In this document: positions 1-8,981 of the stretch, one piece after another | How positions within the stretch are numbered: the stretch's first letter is position 1 | Layout of the letters: each line of letters begins with the position of its first letter | Source of the DNA: Lutibacter profundi | GTDB lineage: Bacteria > Bacteroidota > Bacteroidia > Flavobacteriales > Flavobacteriaceae | DNA: 64,000 nucleotides | Reading direction: 5' to 3' | Assembly (NCBI RefSeq): GCF_001543325.1 | Contig: NZ_CP013355.1 | Location: forward strand, 1,828,001-1,892,000 | Notes under the pieces: model-generated | Databases searched by the model: none | What the model saw: the letters and a program-made list of their open reading frames with translations, nothing else | Told to the model about the DNA's origin: nothing | Translations under genes and position numbers: made by a program

Positions 1-323
1 ACTGCTAACGCAGCTCTGTTAGCTGATGATAATACTTGAATACCACAAGGCAATTGTGTTGTTTGCTTTATTTGCGAACCAATAAGCGTCATCATTGCAC
101 TAATTTCATGTCCTACCTCATTTTTAATGTAAGGTACATCGTGCATATTTTCTATTGCTAAAGCATCTATTCCTGCTTTTTTATATAATTGGGCTTCCAT
201 TAAGGCAGTTTCTAAAATTTCATTGTTATTATTTTTATAACCTGGCGTACCTGGCAAAGCTTTTAAATGAATCATTCCAATAATTATCTGATTTCTTTTA
301 AAAATTTTGAGAAATTTTTCCAT
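1..323 (-). CDS. BtpA/SgcQ family protein, C-terminus beyond window edge
   Basis: The reverse strand from 323 is open to the window edge and gives the first 107 residues. It starts MEKFLKIFKRNQ and continues with IIGMIHLKALPGTP, the hallmark N-terminus of the BtpA (SgcQ) TIM-barrel family, followed by AGIDALAIENMHDVPY. BtpA was named for photosystem I biogenesis in cyanobacteria; in heterotrophs the role is unclear and a link to sugar or nucleoside catabolism is suspected. It is divergent from psuK (74 bp apart), which suggests a role near pseudouridine breakdown; that is inference. The ATG at 323 is the only start that preserves the conserved N-terminus. Confidence 0.85.
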   Translation of the reverse strand, partial: MEKFLKIFKRNQIIIGMIHLKALPGTPGYKNNNNEILETALMEAQLYKKAGIDALAIENMHDVPYIKNEVGHEISAMMTLIGSQIKQTTQLPCGIQVLSSANRAALA

Positions 324-350
324 AAATTAAAATACAGTGTTTAATTAAAA

Positions 351-384
351 TGTAAATTTACACAAATGTTTAGTTTTAAACATT
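351..384. promoter_or_regulatory. two palindromes between btpA-like gene and psuK (candidate operator)
   Basis: The 74-bp divergent gap holds a perfect 12-bp palindrome TGTAAATTTACA (351-362). Immediately after it comes an 8-bp inverted repeat, AATGTTTA (365-372) and TAAACATT (377-384), with a 4-bp spacer. Both sit where promoters for the two divergent genes must lie. The first protein of the psu pair carries a winged-helix domain, so autoregulation from these sites is a reasonable inference. No good TAnnTTTG element is visible here. Confidence 0.4.
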
Positions 385-397
385 AATTTAGATAAAA

Positions 398-1483
398 ATG
401 ACTAAGCGAGAACAAGAAATTCTGATTATACTAAAGGAAAACCCTTTAATAACACAGCAAGAACTAGCAAATATATTAGGAATTAAACGTTCATCTGTTG
501 GCGTGCATTTAAGTAATCTACTTAAAAAAGGTTATTTAAAAGGTAAAGGATATATTATAAATGAAGCTCCTTATTTAGTAGTTTTAGGAGGTGCTAATGT
601 TGATATTGTTGGTTTTACAGATGTTCCTTTAGTTATGAAAGATTCCAACCAAGGAACACTTAAAATTTCTATGGGTGGCGTTGGCAGAAATATTGCCGAA
701 AATTTAGTAAGGCTTGGTTTAAATACAAAATTGATAAGTGTAATTGGAGATGACGCAAATGGATATCAACTTAAATCACATTCTCAACAAATTGGATTGG
801 ACATTTTAGATAGTTTGTTTTTGAAAAATCAACCTACATCCGTCCATTTAGCAATAATGGATGAGCATAACGACATGGCTTTGGGACTTTCTGCTATGGA
901 TATTTATAATCAGTTTAGCTTGGCCTTTATCAAAAAAAAGCATGAAATTTTACAAAAAGCCGAATGTATTGTTTTAGATACCAATATGCCAAAAGCAATT
1001 TTAGATGCAGTAGCTGCTAATTATCATTCTCAAAAACTATTTTTAGATGCAGTAGCTGGTTCAAAAGCCTTACGTGCTAAAAACATTTTACAGTTTTTAT
1101 ACGTTTTAAAAGTGAACCGGTTAGAAGCTGAAATTTTAAGCGGACTAACCATTAAAAAAACTACAGACGTTCCTAAACTTGCCAATTACTTTCACAAAAT
1201 AGGAGTAAAAAACGTATGTATTACACTAGGTAATGAAGGTGCTTTTTATAGTAATTCCAAAATAAATGGTTATATAAAACCACAAAAAATAAGTGTTATA
1301 AACGCCAATGGAGCCGGTGATGCTTTTATGGCTGGACTCATTTTTTATGATTTACAAAATAAATCATTGAAAGAAAGTGCATCTTTTGGGATGACCTGTG
1401 CTGCCGTTACTTTAGAACATGAAGACAATGTACACCCAGAATTACAACAAAAACTTAATACCCAACTAAAAACATTTAAATGA
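398..1483 (+). CDS. psuK: Pseudouridine kinase with N-terminal winged-helix domain
   Basis: This 361-residue protein has two parts. Residues 1-55 form a winged helix-turn-helix (QQELANILGIKRSSVGVHL). Residues 58-355 form a PfkB/ribokinase fold beginning LVVLGGANVDIVGF and containing the anion-hole and catalytic motif NANGAGDAF near residue 302. PfkB kinases with this HTH fusion that precede psuG phosphorylate pseudouridine to pseudouridine 5'-phosphate. The stop overlaps the psuG start (ATGA at 1480-1483), so the two are translationally coupled. The HTH may make it its own regulator. The kinase fold is certain; substrate assignment rests mainly on psuG being next to it. Confidence 0.9.
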   Translation: MTKREQEILIILKENPLITQQELANILGIKRSSVGVHLSNLLKKGYLKGKGYIINEAPYLVVLGGANVDIVGFTDVPLVMKDSNQGTLKISMGGVGRNIAENLVRLGLNTKLISVIGDDANGYQLKSHSQQIGLDILDSLFLKNQPTSVHLAIMDEHNDMALGLSAMDIYNQFSLAFIKKKHEILQKAECIVLDTNMPKAILDAVAANYHSQKLFLDAVAGSKALRAKNILQFLYVLKVNRLEAEILSGLTIKKTTDVPKLANYFHKIGVKNVCITLGNEGAFYSNSKINGYIKPQKISVINANGAGDAFMAGLIFYDLQNKSLKESASFGMTCAAVTLEHEDNVHPELQQKLNTQLKTFK

Positions 1484-2403
1484 ATTCTTTTTTAGAAATA
1501 CATCCTGAAGTTAAACAAGCACTTGCTAATAACAAACCTGTTGTAGCACTAGAATCTACCATTATATCACACGGAATGCCTTATCCAAAAAATATGGAAA
1601 CTGCATTGCACGTTGAACAAATTGTACGTAACAATCGTGCTATTCCTGCAACCATTGCAATTATCAATGGTAAATTAAAAGCCGGATTAACAAAAACAGA
1701 AATAGAGTTATTAGCCAAACAAGGACCATCTGTAATTAAAACAAGTAGAAGAGATATTCCTTATTTAGTTTCTAAAAATTTGACTGGGGCAACAACAGTT
1801 GCTTCAACCATGATTATTGCGCAAATGGCTGGTATTAAAATATTTGCAACTGGTGGTATTGGAGGAGTTCATAGAGGAGCAGCTGAAAGTTTTGATATTT
1901 CGGCAGATTTACAAGAACTAGCCCATACCAATGTTGCGGTGGTTTGCGCAGGAGCAAAAGCTATTTTAGATCTTAATTTAACGTTGGAATATTTAGAAAC
2001 TCAAGGGGTTCCTGTAATTGGATACAAAACCAAAGAATTACCTGCTTTTTACACTCGTAAAAGCGGATTAAATGTAGATTTTAAACTAGATTCAGCACAA
2101 GAAATAGCTACCTTTCTCAAAAGTAAATGGGATTTAAACCTCAATGGAGGCGTTGTTATTGCAAATCCGGTACCTTCTGAATATCAAATGGATTATTCAC
2201 TCATAATGAGCATTATTGATAATGCACTTTTAGAAGCAGATAAATTAGGTGTAAAAGGAAAAGAAAGCACTCCTTTTTTATTAGAAAAAATAACTGATTT
2301 AACTCAGGGTCAAAGTTTAGAAACTAACATTCAATTAGTTTTAAATAATGCTAAACTAGCTTCAAAAATTGCATGCAATTATGTAAAACTAATAAACCAT
2401 TAA
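1480..2403 (+). CDS. psuG: Pseudouridine-5'-phosphate glycosidase
   Basis: This 307-residue cytosolic enzyme cleaves the C-C glycosidic bond of pseudouridine 5'-phosphate to uracil and ribose 5-phosphate. Family signatures are ALESTIISHGMPYP near the N-terminus, VIKTSRRDIPY, the long GGIGGVHRGA segment and VVIANPVP, and the length is that of the family. It overlaps psuK by 4 bp, giving a kinase-glycosidase pair that salvages pseudouridine released from RNA turnover. Its stop codon abuts that of the convergent glmS with no gap. Confidence 0.95.
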   Translation: MNSFLEIHPEVKQALANNKPVVALESTIISHGMPYPKNMETALHVEQIVRNNRAIPATIAIINGKLKAGLTKTEIELLAKQGPSVIKTSRRDIPYLVSKNLTGATTVASTMIIAQMAGIKIFATGGIGGVHRGAAESFDISADLQELAHTNVAVVCAGAKAILDLNLTLEYLETQGVPVIGYKTKELPAFYTRKSGLNVDFKLDSAQEIATFLKSKWDLNLNGGVVIANPVPSEYQMDYSLIMSIIDNALLEADKLGVKGKESTPFLLEKITDLTQGQSLETNIQLVLNNAKLASKIACNYVKLINH

Positions 2404-4254
2404 TTACTCCACCGTAACGGATTTTGCTAAATTTCTTGGTTGATCTACATCACAACCTCTCATTACAGCAATATAATATGATAGCAATTGTAAAGGTATA
2501 GTGGCAAGCAATGGTGTAAAGGCTTCTTCAGTTTCAGGAATCTCTATTACGTGGTCAGCAATTTCTCTAACTGTTGTATCTCCTTTTGTAACTACAGCAA
2601 TTATTTTTCCATTACGTGATTTTATTTCCTGAATATTACTCACCACTTTATCATAATGACCTTTGTTTGTAGCTATTATTACAACAGGCATAGATTCATC
2701 AATTAATGCAATTGGCCCGTGCTTCATTTCAGCAGCTGGATAACCTTCTGCATGTATGTATGAAATTTCTTTTAATTTTAATGCACCTTCAAGAGCTACG
2801 GGGAAATTATAACCTCTTCCTAAATACAGGCAATTAGAAGCGTCTTTATAAATAGCTGCTATTCTTTCAATTTCAGAACTAATTTTTAATGTCTCTTCAA
2901 TTTTAGAAGGAATCAAAGTCATTTCTTGTAAAAATGCATGAAACCTAGAATTTGAAATTTCACCTTTTAAATTTCCTAGTTTTAAAGCCATTAATGTTAG
3001 TACTGTAATTTGAGTTGTAAATGCCTTTGTTGATGCAACTCCTATTTCTGGGCCGGCATGAGTATATGCTCCTGTATCTGTTTCTCTAGCAATAGACGAC
3101 CCAACAACATTACATATTCCAAAAACAAATGCTCCTTTAGATTTAGCTAATTTTATAGCTGCTAAAGTGTCTGCTGTTTCTCCAGATTGAGATATTGCAA
3201 TTACAACATCACCTTTATTAATTACAGGGTTACGGTACCTAAATTCAGAAGCATATTCCACTTCTACAGGAATACGTGCTAAATCTTCAAATAAATATTC
3301 AGCCACCAAACCTGCATGCCAAGAAGTGCCACAAGCAACAATAATAATTTTATTTGCATTTAAAAATTTTGCAATATTATTATCAACGCTACCCATTTTA
3401 ATAATGCCATTATTTGCCAAAAGCCTTCCTCTATAGGTGTCAATAATTGCATTTGGTTGCTCATAAATCTCCTTTAACATAAAGTGATTGTAACCACCTT
3501 TTTCTATTTGCTCTAAATTTAATTTTAATTCTTGAATAGTTGGTTCAACCTCAGAATCATCTTGAATTTTATGAATTTTAATATCTCTTCCTAACTTAAT
3601 TATTGCGAGTTCCTCATCATCTAAATAAACTGCATCTTTAGTATATTCAATAAATGGAGAAGCATCAGATGCTACAAAAAATTCTTGGCTATTTTCGCCT
3701 ATACCAATAGCTATAGGGCTTCCTAAACGTGCAACAATTATTTCATCTGGTTTAGTAACGTCAAAAACAGCAATTGCATAAGCTCCAACTACATTTGTAA
3801 GTGCTAATTGAACAGCTTTTCCTAATTTGCAGTTATTGGTGGTTTTTACCTCTTCTATCAAATTAATTAAAACTTCAGTATCTGTTTCGCTTTTAAAAGT
3901 ATATCCCCTTGTTAGAAGTTCTTTTTTTAACGTATTGTAGTTTTCAATTATTCCGTTGTGGACAATTACTAAATTTCCTGAACTAGAAACATGTGGATGT
4001 GAATTTTCATTATTAGGAATACCATGAGTAGCCCAACGAGTGTGCCCTAAAGCTAAATTTCCATCAATATCTTTATTTTCAGCAAGTTTTTTTAATTCAG
4101 CAACTTTTCCTTTTGTTTTATAAAGTTGCATTCCCTTTTTATTAGTTAAAACAACTCCTGCGCTGTCATAACCTCTATATTCTAAACGCTGTAAACCGTT
4201 TATAACTATTGGGTATGCCTTTCTAAAACCTAAATAACCAACAATTCCACACAT
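2404..4254 (-). CDS. glmS: Glutamine--fructose-6-phosphate aminotransferase (isomerizing)
   Basis: A 616-residue enzyme that makes glucosamine 6-phosphate from fructose 6-phosphate and glutamine, the first step to UDP-GlcNAc for peptidoglycan and LPS. The N-terminus MCGIVGYLG carries the class II glutaminase nucleophile Cys2. Two SIS sugar-isomerase domains follow (VACGTSWHAG, SQSGETADT, then EGYPAAEMKHGPIAL), and the C-terminus is DQPRNLAKSVTVE. Length and motifs are standard. It lies downstream of the DUF4270 and starch-synthase-like genes on the same strand (14-bp gap), an order I recall as common in Flavobacteriaceae. No glmS ribozyme is seen upstream. Confidence 0.98.
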   Translation of the reverse strand: MCGIVGYLGFRKAYPIVINGLQRLEYRGYDSAGVVLTNKKGMQLYKTKGKVAELKKLAENKDIDGNLALGHTRWATHGIPNNENSHPHVSSSGNLVIVHNGIIENYNTLKKELLTRGYTFKSETDTEVLINLIEEVKTTNNCKLGKAVQLALTNVVGAYAIAVFDVTKPDEIIVARLGSPIAIGIGENSQEFFVASDASPFIEYTKDAVYLDDEELAIIKLGRDIKIHKIQDDSEVEPTIQELKLNLEQIEKGGYNHFMLKEIYEQPNAIIDTYRGRLLANNGIIKMGSVDNNIAKFLNANKIIIVACGTSWHAGLVAEYLFEDLARIPVEVEYASEFRYRNPVINKGDVVIAISQSGETADTLAAIKLAKSKGAFVFGICNVVGSSIARETDTGAYTHAGPEIGVASTKAFTTQITVLTLMALKLGNLKGEISNSRFHAFLQEMTLIPSKIEETLKISSEIERIAAIYKDASNCLYLGRGYNFPVALEGALKLKEISYIHAEGYPAAEMKHGPIALIDESMPVVIIATNKGHYDKVVSNIQEIKSRNGKIIAVVTKGDTTVREIADHVIEIPETEEAFTPLLATIPLQLLSYYIAVMRGCDVDQPRNLAKSVTVE

Positions 4255-4268
4255 AATAATTTATGTTA

Positions 4269-5792
4269 TTAATTATTAATTTGAGAGTAAGAAATTTCTA
4301 GTTTAACTTTTTTATCTCCTGCACTTTCATTTGCACCAAACAGAACAACTCCTTTTGGATTCCAATTAAAATCTTTTATTTTATTATCTATAATACTCGC
4401 AGGTAAATCTGTAGAATTATAGACTCTTAATCCTAATTTTACTAAATCTAAAGGTTCTTCAGATTTTAAAAGTTCTGATACATAATCTGTAATTTTAAAT
4501 ACATACTTATATGGGTTTCCATCTTCATCTCTTTCTAATCTCCCTCCAAATGCAGCCAATCCTTCAGACATCATATCTCGTATATGCTCTTTTTTATCAT
4601 AATTGTATAATAAAAGCTGCTCCGGGGCAATGTTACTTGATGCGTTTTGATCTACATAAAAGGTTAGGTTAGCATCGGTAATTAACCAATTATTACTTTG
4701 TAATTCGTTTATATTTTCATTTTTAAATAACTCTAAAATTTCCATAGTTCCTGCAGCTCCTTGTACATACAGTCTATCATTACCACTTTGACGAGAATTT
4801 GTATAATCTCTCTCTAATATATTTGATTTAATAGCTCCAAATACAAATATAAATTCTTTCTTTATTCTAACTCCTTGCTCTCCATTAACGCCATTTCCAT
4901 TTAAATCTATATCTGCGCCCTCATCTTCATCATTTGAAAAATATATCGTTATTTTTGCATTTGCCATATTTAGCGATATTAAATGTGATTTATCATTCAA
5001 TAATTCTTCTGCCTCAATATACAGCCCTCTAAAATAATGATGAAACTCATCTAATGACGAGAATTCAATGCCAGATGCGTTATCAACAAAAATTTGTTGA
5101 ATCATACTTTCGTTTAAAGGAATTTTAATGCTTGGACTTAGGTCTGTTTGTTTAATAGTGTCTTTATCAAAAACAGTTCCGTCAGCCAAATATCTTTTTA
5201 TTATAGATATTGTATCGTCTGGGTTAACTTTAAAGTTTGCTGAATAAAAAGGAGTTGTCCCTTTTTGAAATACTTTATCTGAATAATAAACTGCGTTTTT
5301 TGAAGGATCTTCTGGGTCCAACGTATTTAAAAAAGTTTTAAGTTCATAAACACTTAATTGAAATTCAACGTCAGTATCACCAATAATTGAGTCTATAGAA
5401 AATTTGGGTTTCCCATCTGCATAATTTTCTTCTCTTGTTACTTGATATGGAATGTTGAGTATTACTGAATCAATACTTGAATTTGTTCCATAATTATATT
5501 CAATATCAATTACTGGAAGTGATAATTGAGATACAATTGACGCTTTTAACTTTCCAAATTCAGGGTCTGAATATACTCCTAATAAATATTGTGGAATACC
5601 CGTTGTAGGTACTCTATTAATATTTTGAGGGGTTGTAAAAACTTCTGAAGTTAGAGCGTTTGTACTAAAATTATTGTTATCTACAAGATTTACACCAATA
5701 CTTTCAATGTTTTGTTCACATGAAATTACCATAAAAAATACTAAGAATAATAATCCAAAGTATTTAATTGCATTTACAACTTTTGTTGTCAT
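4269..5792 (-). CDS. DUF4270 family lipoprotein
   Basis: This 507-residue predicted lipoprotein has a hydrophobic signal segment (residues 10-24) ending in a lipobox with Cys25 (MVISCEQ). The mature start NIESIGVNLVD and a long beta-rich body fit the DUF4270 family of Bacteroidota. Family function is unknown. The protein should be anchored in the outer or inner membrane facing the periplasm. It lies between the starch-synthase-like gene and glmS, both on the same strand with short gaps (27 and 14 bp), so the three are probably one operon. Confidence 0.85.
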   Translation of the reverse strand: MTTKVVNAIKYFGLLFLVFFMVISCEQNIESIGVNLVDNNNFSTNALTSEVFTTPQNINRVPTTGIPQYLLGVYSDPEFGKLKASIVSQLSLPVIDIEYNYGTNSSIDSVILNIPYQVTREENYADGKPKFSIDSIIGDTDVEFQLSVYELKTFLNTLDPEDPSKNAVYYSDKVFQKGTTPFYSANFKVNPDDTISIIKRYLADGTVFDKDTIKQTDLSPSIKIPLNESMIQQIFVDNASGIEFSSLDEFHHYFRGLYIEAEELLNDKSHLISLNMANAKITIYFSNDEDEGADIDLNGNGVNGEQGVRIKKEFIFVFGAIKSNILERDYTNSRQSGNDRLYVQGAAGTMEILELFKNENINELQSNNWLITDANLTFYVDQNASSNIAPEQLLLYNYDKKEHIRDMMSEGLAAFGGRLERDEDGNPYKYVFKITDYVSELLKSEEPLDLVKLGLRVYNSTDLPASIIDNKIKDFNWNPKGVVLFGANESAGDKKVKLEISYSQINN

Positions 5793-5819
5793 ATATAATT
5801 TTTGATTTTTTTTATTGAA

Positions 5820-6626
5820 CTATAAAACTTTGTTTAAATAAAATTCTGTGTAAGCTGTATCAAATTCACTAACAGGGAAATAGTCCAATACAGGTTTTTC
5901 CGTTGTTTTTAAAATTTCGTTTAACTCACTAGGAAGTTCTTCGCTACCTTTAATAACTGCATCAGAATTTTGAATTGCATTAATTAATATATTTACATAG
6001 TTTGGCTTAGATAAAGTTTTTATTGTTGACTCATCAATATTGTCAAACTTAATTTTTTCACTAAACTCTTTACTTAACGAACCTTCAAAACCTTTATTAT
6101 AAACAGATGTAACTATTTTGCTTTCTGAAAATAACGCATCATCTTTATAGTATTCTTTAATATATAATGGTAAAAGTGATGCCATCCATCCGTGAACATG
6201 AATAATATCTGGTGCCCAATTTAATTTTTTTACAGTTTCAATTACTCCTTTTGCAAAAAATATTGCTCGCTCATCATTATCATCAAATAACTTGTTATCT
6301 TCATCAGTATATAATGCTTTTCTTTTAAAATACTCATCATTATCAATAAAATAAACTTGCATTCTTTCTTTTGGAATGGATGCAACTTTAATAATTAATG
6401 GCATATCCATATCATTAATTACCAAATTCATTCCAGATAAACGAATAACCTCGTGTAATTGATGTCTTCTTTCATTTATTAATCCATATCTAGGTATAAA
6501 TATTCTTGTTTGCCCTCCTTTGCCATGAATCATTTTAGCGGCTTCAAATGAAGATGTTGACAATTCGTTTTCTGGCAAATAAGGTATAACTTCCGAAGAA
6601 ACAATCAATACTCTCTTATCTTTCAT
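5820..6626 (-). CDS. Starch/glycogen synthase N-terminal-domain (GT5) protein
   Basis: The 268-residue protein resembles only the N-terminal ADP-glucose glucosyltransferase domain of the GT5 family. It has SSEVIPYLP near the start, the KGGQTRIFIPRYG glycine loop (KxGGL-like) and DIIHVHGWMAS, equivalent to the HxHDWH region. The C-terminal GT-B nucleotide-sugar-binding half (another ~200 residues in GlgA) is absent. The frame simply ends here with no sign of a break. Short versions in this position upstream of DUF4270-glmS are, from memory, a flavobacterial norm, so enzyme activity as glycogen synthase should not be assumed. Confidence 0.75.
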   Translation of the reverse strand: MKDKRVLIVSSEVIPYLPENELSTSSFEAAKMIHGKGGQTRIFIPRYGLINERRHQLHEVIRLSGMNLVINDMDMPLIIKVASIPKERMQVYFIDNDEYFKRKALYTDEDNKLFDDNDERAIFFAKGVIETVKKLNWAPDIIHVHGWMASLLPLYIKEYYKDDALFSESKIVTSVYNKGFEGSLSKEFSEKIKFDNIDESTIKTLSKPNYVNILINAIQNSDAVIKGSEELPSELNEILKTTEKPVLDYFPVSEFDTAYTEFYLNKVL

Positions 6627-6654
6627 AATCCAACTATATATTTTAAATATTATG

Positions 6655-6662
6655 CAAAATTA
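6655..6662 (-). promoter_or_regulatory. candidate -7 element for the starch-synthase-like gene
   Basis: On the minus strand this reads TAATTTTG, a full match to the Bacteroidota -7 consensus TAnnTTTG, 29 bp upstream of the ATG at 6626. No clear TTG -33 box is seen at the proper distance. Confidence 0.45.
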
Positions 6663-6695
6663 CGAAATTTTATATAGAATTTAGCTTGAAAAATG

Positions 6696-6703
6696 TAAGT
6701 TTG
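6696..6703 (+). promoter_or_regulatory. candidate -7 element for panC
   Basis: TAAGTTTG matches TAnnTTTG and lies 31 bp upstream of the panC start. It is back to back with the minus-strand promoter at 6655-6662 in a 107-bp divergent gap. A -33 TTG is not evident. Confidence 0.45.
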
Positions 6704-6733
6704 CACGCTTTTAACGTTTATTAACAATAGTAT

Positions 6734-7573
6734 ATGTTAGTTTTTGCTAAAATAAAATCAATACAAGAATATTTAAAGTCCTTAAAAAAGGGAACTTCAA
6801 TTGGTTTTGTTCCCACAATGGGTGCGCTTCACAAAGGACATTTATCACTTATTGAGCAAGCAAAAAAAGAAAATGATGTTGTTGTAGTTAGTATTTTTGT
6901 TAACCCAACCCAATTTGATAAAAAAGAAGATTTAATAAATTACCCTAAAACTATTGATCAAGATTTAGCTCTTTTAAAAAAAATAAAATGTGATTTTGTT
7001 TTTACTCCAACTGCAAAAGAAATTTACAGTAACAATGTTAAATCTCAACAATTTAATTTTGATGGTTTAGAGTATCAAATGGAAGGAAAATTTAGAGAAG
7101 GACATTTTGATGGTGTAGGGACTATTGTTAAACGTTTTTTTGAAATTATAGCTCCCACTAACGCTTATTTTGGCGAAAAAGATTTTCAACAACTCCAAAT
7201 TATTAGAAAAATGGTGCAAAAAACCCATTTACCAATAAAAGTAATTGGTTGCGCTATTTATAGAGAAACTGATGGTTTAGCTATGAGTTCTAGAAACTCA
7301 AGACTGACAAAAGAGCATAGAAAAGCAGCTCCTTTTATTTATAAAATACTTAAGCAAGTAAAAAACAAGTTTGGCATAAAAAATGCCTTAGAAATAACAA
7401 AATGGGTTGAAAATGAATTTAAAAAACAACCGTTATTAAAGTTGGAGTATTTTGAAATTGCCAACGAAGAAACTCTTCAACCAATTAAAAATAAAGATTT
7501 TAAGCAAAATTACAGAGCTTTTATAGCTGTTTTTGCTGATAAAATTAGACTTATTGATAATATAAGTTTATAA
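6734..7573 (+). CDS. panC: Pantoate--beta-alanine ligase
   Basis: A 279-residue cytosolic ligase that condenses pantoate and beta-alanine with ATP to pantothenate. It has FVPTMGALHKGHLSL, where the HxGH nucleotide-binding motif is His33/His36, followed by FVNPTQF, FGEKDFQQL and the KMSKS-like MSSRNSRL. Length is typical. panD follows after 38 bp, so the last two steps of vitamin B5 synthesis are encoded together. Confidence 0.97.
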   Translation: MLVFAKIKSIQEYLKSLKKGTSIGFVPTMGALHKGHLSLIEQAKKENDVVVVSIFVNPTQFDKKEDLINYPKTIDQDLALLKKIKCDFVFTPTAKEIYSNNVKSQQFNFDGLEYQMEGKFREGHFDGVGTIVKRFFEIIAPTNAYFGEKDFQQLQIIRKMVQKTHLPIKVIGCAIYRETDGLAMSSRNSRLTKEHRKAAPFIYKILKQVKNKFGIKNALEITKWVENEFKKQPLLKLEYFEIANEETLQPIKNKDFKQNYRAFIAVFADKIRLIDNISL

Positions 7574-7611
7574 ATATGAACTGTTTAATACAAAATCATT
7601 AATTTTGCACC

Positions 7612-7962
7612 ATGCAAATAGAAGTAGTAAAATCAAAAATTCACAGAGTTAAAGTAACCGGAGCCGATTTACAATATATTGGCAGCGTTACTATTGATGA
7701 GGATTTAATGGAAGCCGCAAATATAATACAAGGAGAAAAAGTTCAAATAGTAAATATTAACAATGGTGAGCGCCTTGAAACATATGCTATTCCAGGCCCT
7801 AGAAAAAGTGGTGAAATCACATTAAACGGCCCAGCTGCCAGAAAAGTTGCTAAAGGAGATATTGTTATTATAATTTCTTATGCAATAGTAGATTTTGAAG
7901 AAGCTAAATTGTTTAAGCCTTCACTTATTTTCCCTAATGAAATAGATAATTCATTAACGTAA
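7612..7962 (+). CDS. panD: Aspartate 1-decarboxylase (pyruvoyl enzyme)
   Basis: A 116-residue proenzyme. The self-cleavage site is Gly24-Ser25 in [10 protein letters not shown], which generates the pyruvoyl cofactor on Ser25. The conserved [11 protein letters not shown] and NGPAARK motifs are present. It makes beta-alanine for PanC. A TAATTTTG sequence at 7600-7607 resembles a -7 element but ends only 4 bp before the ATG, so transcription from panC is the simpler reading. Confidence 0.97.
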   Translation: MQIEVVKSKIHRVKVTGADLQYIGSVTIDEDLMEAANIIQGEKVQIVNINNGERLETYAIPGPRKSGEITLNGPAARKVAKGDIVIIISYAIVDFEEAKLFKPSLIFPNEIDNSLT

Positions 7963-7963
7963 T

Positions 7964-8938
7964 TTGAGTTTTAATATAAAAAAAATAAGTTTTATAACAC
8001 TCCCTATTGTATTGGGAGTTTTTTTAATTTGGTATTCACTCTCTAAATTAACAGATAACGATATACTATCTATAAAAACTTCTTTTAAAACAGCAAATTA
8101 TTGGTGGGTTGCCTTGTCGTTATTTTTTGGTGTTTTAAGTCATTTATCACGTGCATACCGTTGGCAATTTTTACTAGAGCCTTTGGGTTATAAACCACGA
8201 TTTGCAAATAGCATTATGGCTGTTTTAATTGCTTATTTACTTAATTTAGTTATTCCTAGGTCTGGTGAGGTTGCCCGTGCTGCTAGTATTAAAAAATATG
8301 AAAAAATTCCTTTTAAAAAAGCTTTTGGAACAATTGTAGCCGAGCGTGTTGCCGATGTAATTATGTTACTTTTTATTACTGGAATCGCATTTTTTTTACA
8401 AACCGAACTTCTTGCTAGTTATCTTTTTAAAGATGATAAAGAAAGTACTCTTATCTCTAAAGTTTTCTTTTTTATTGTATTACCCGTAATTGGCTATTTT
8501 ACTTATACTGTTTTAAAAAAATCCAAAAATTCTTTTTTATTGAAAATATTTTCATTTATAAACGGATTAATGGATGGTGTTAAAAGCATAAAAAGAATGG
8601 AAAAGAAATGGCAATTTATTTTTCATACTGTTTTTATATGGACAATGTATGTTCTTATGTTTTACACTACAACTTTTGCTTTACCCGAAACTACAAATTT
8701 ACCTTTTGCCGCCATTATTGTTGGCTTTGTTGTTGGCGGATTTAGTATGGCTTTAACTAACGGAGGTTTAGGAACTTACCCTGTGTTTGTTGCAAGTGCT
8801 CTTATATTATATCATGTTGATGATAACCCTGCGCGTGCCTTTGGATGGATTATGTGGACCGCACAAACTTTGATGGTAATTGTATTTGGTGGAATCTCTT
8901 TCTTATTAATTCCCATCTATAATAAATATCAAAAATAA
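7964..8938 (+). CDS. Lysylphosphatidylglycerol-synthase-TM/YbhN-like membrane protein
   Basis: An integral membrane protein of 324 residues with about eight hydrophobic segments. Family marks of the UPF0104/LPG_synthase_TM fold are LSHLSRAYRWQFLLEP, NLVIPRSGEVARA, GTIVAERVAD and NGGLGTYP. Related proteins flip or modify lipids, but no synthase domain is attached here, so the substrate is unknown. The start appears to be TTG at 7964, one base after the panD stop; the next in-frame ATG would delete two membrane segments. Its position suggests cotranscription with panCD. Confidence 0.75.
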   Translation: MSFNIKKISFITLPIVLGVFLIWYSLSKLTDNDILSIKTSFKTANYWWVALSLFFGVLSHLSRAYRWQFLLEPLGYKPRFANSIMAVLIAYLLNLVIPRSGEVARAASIKKYEKIPFKKAFGTIVAERVADVIMLLFITGIAFFLQTELLASYLFKDDKESTLISKVFFFIVLPVIGYFTYTVLKKSKNSFLLKIFSFINGLMDGVKSIKRMEKKWQFIFHTVFIWTMYVLMFYTTTFALPETTNLPFAAIIVGFVVGGFSMALTNGGLGTYPVFVASALILYHVDDNPARAFGWIMWTAQTLMVIVFGGISFLLIPIYNKYQK

Positions 8939-8953
8939 CTAAGAATTCTTAGT
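8938..8953. promoter_or_regulatory. 16-bp perfect palindrome upstream of radA
   Basis: ACTAAGAATTCTTAGT is self-complementary over all 16 bases. It begins at the last base of the upstream stop codon and lies 28 bp before the radA ATG. It is followed by TATATTTA, one mismatch from the -7 consensus. It could be a regulator site for radA; no T-run follows, so a terminator is less likely. Confidence 0.3.
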
Positions 8954-8981
8954 ATATTTACTTTTTTCAACTCATATAAAC

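Noticed and set aside
7600-7607. TAATTTTG before panD as an independent promoter
   Set aside because: It ends 4 bp before the ATG, leaving no leader; panC-panD cotranscription is simpler.
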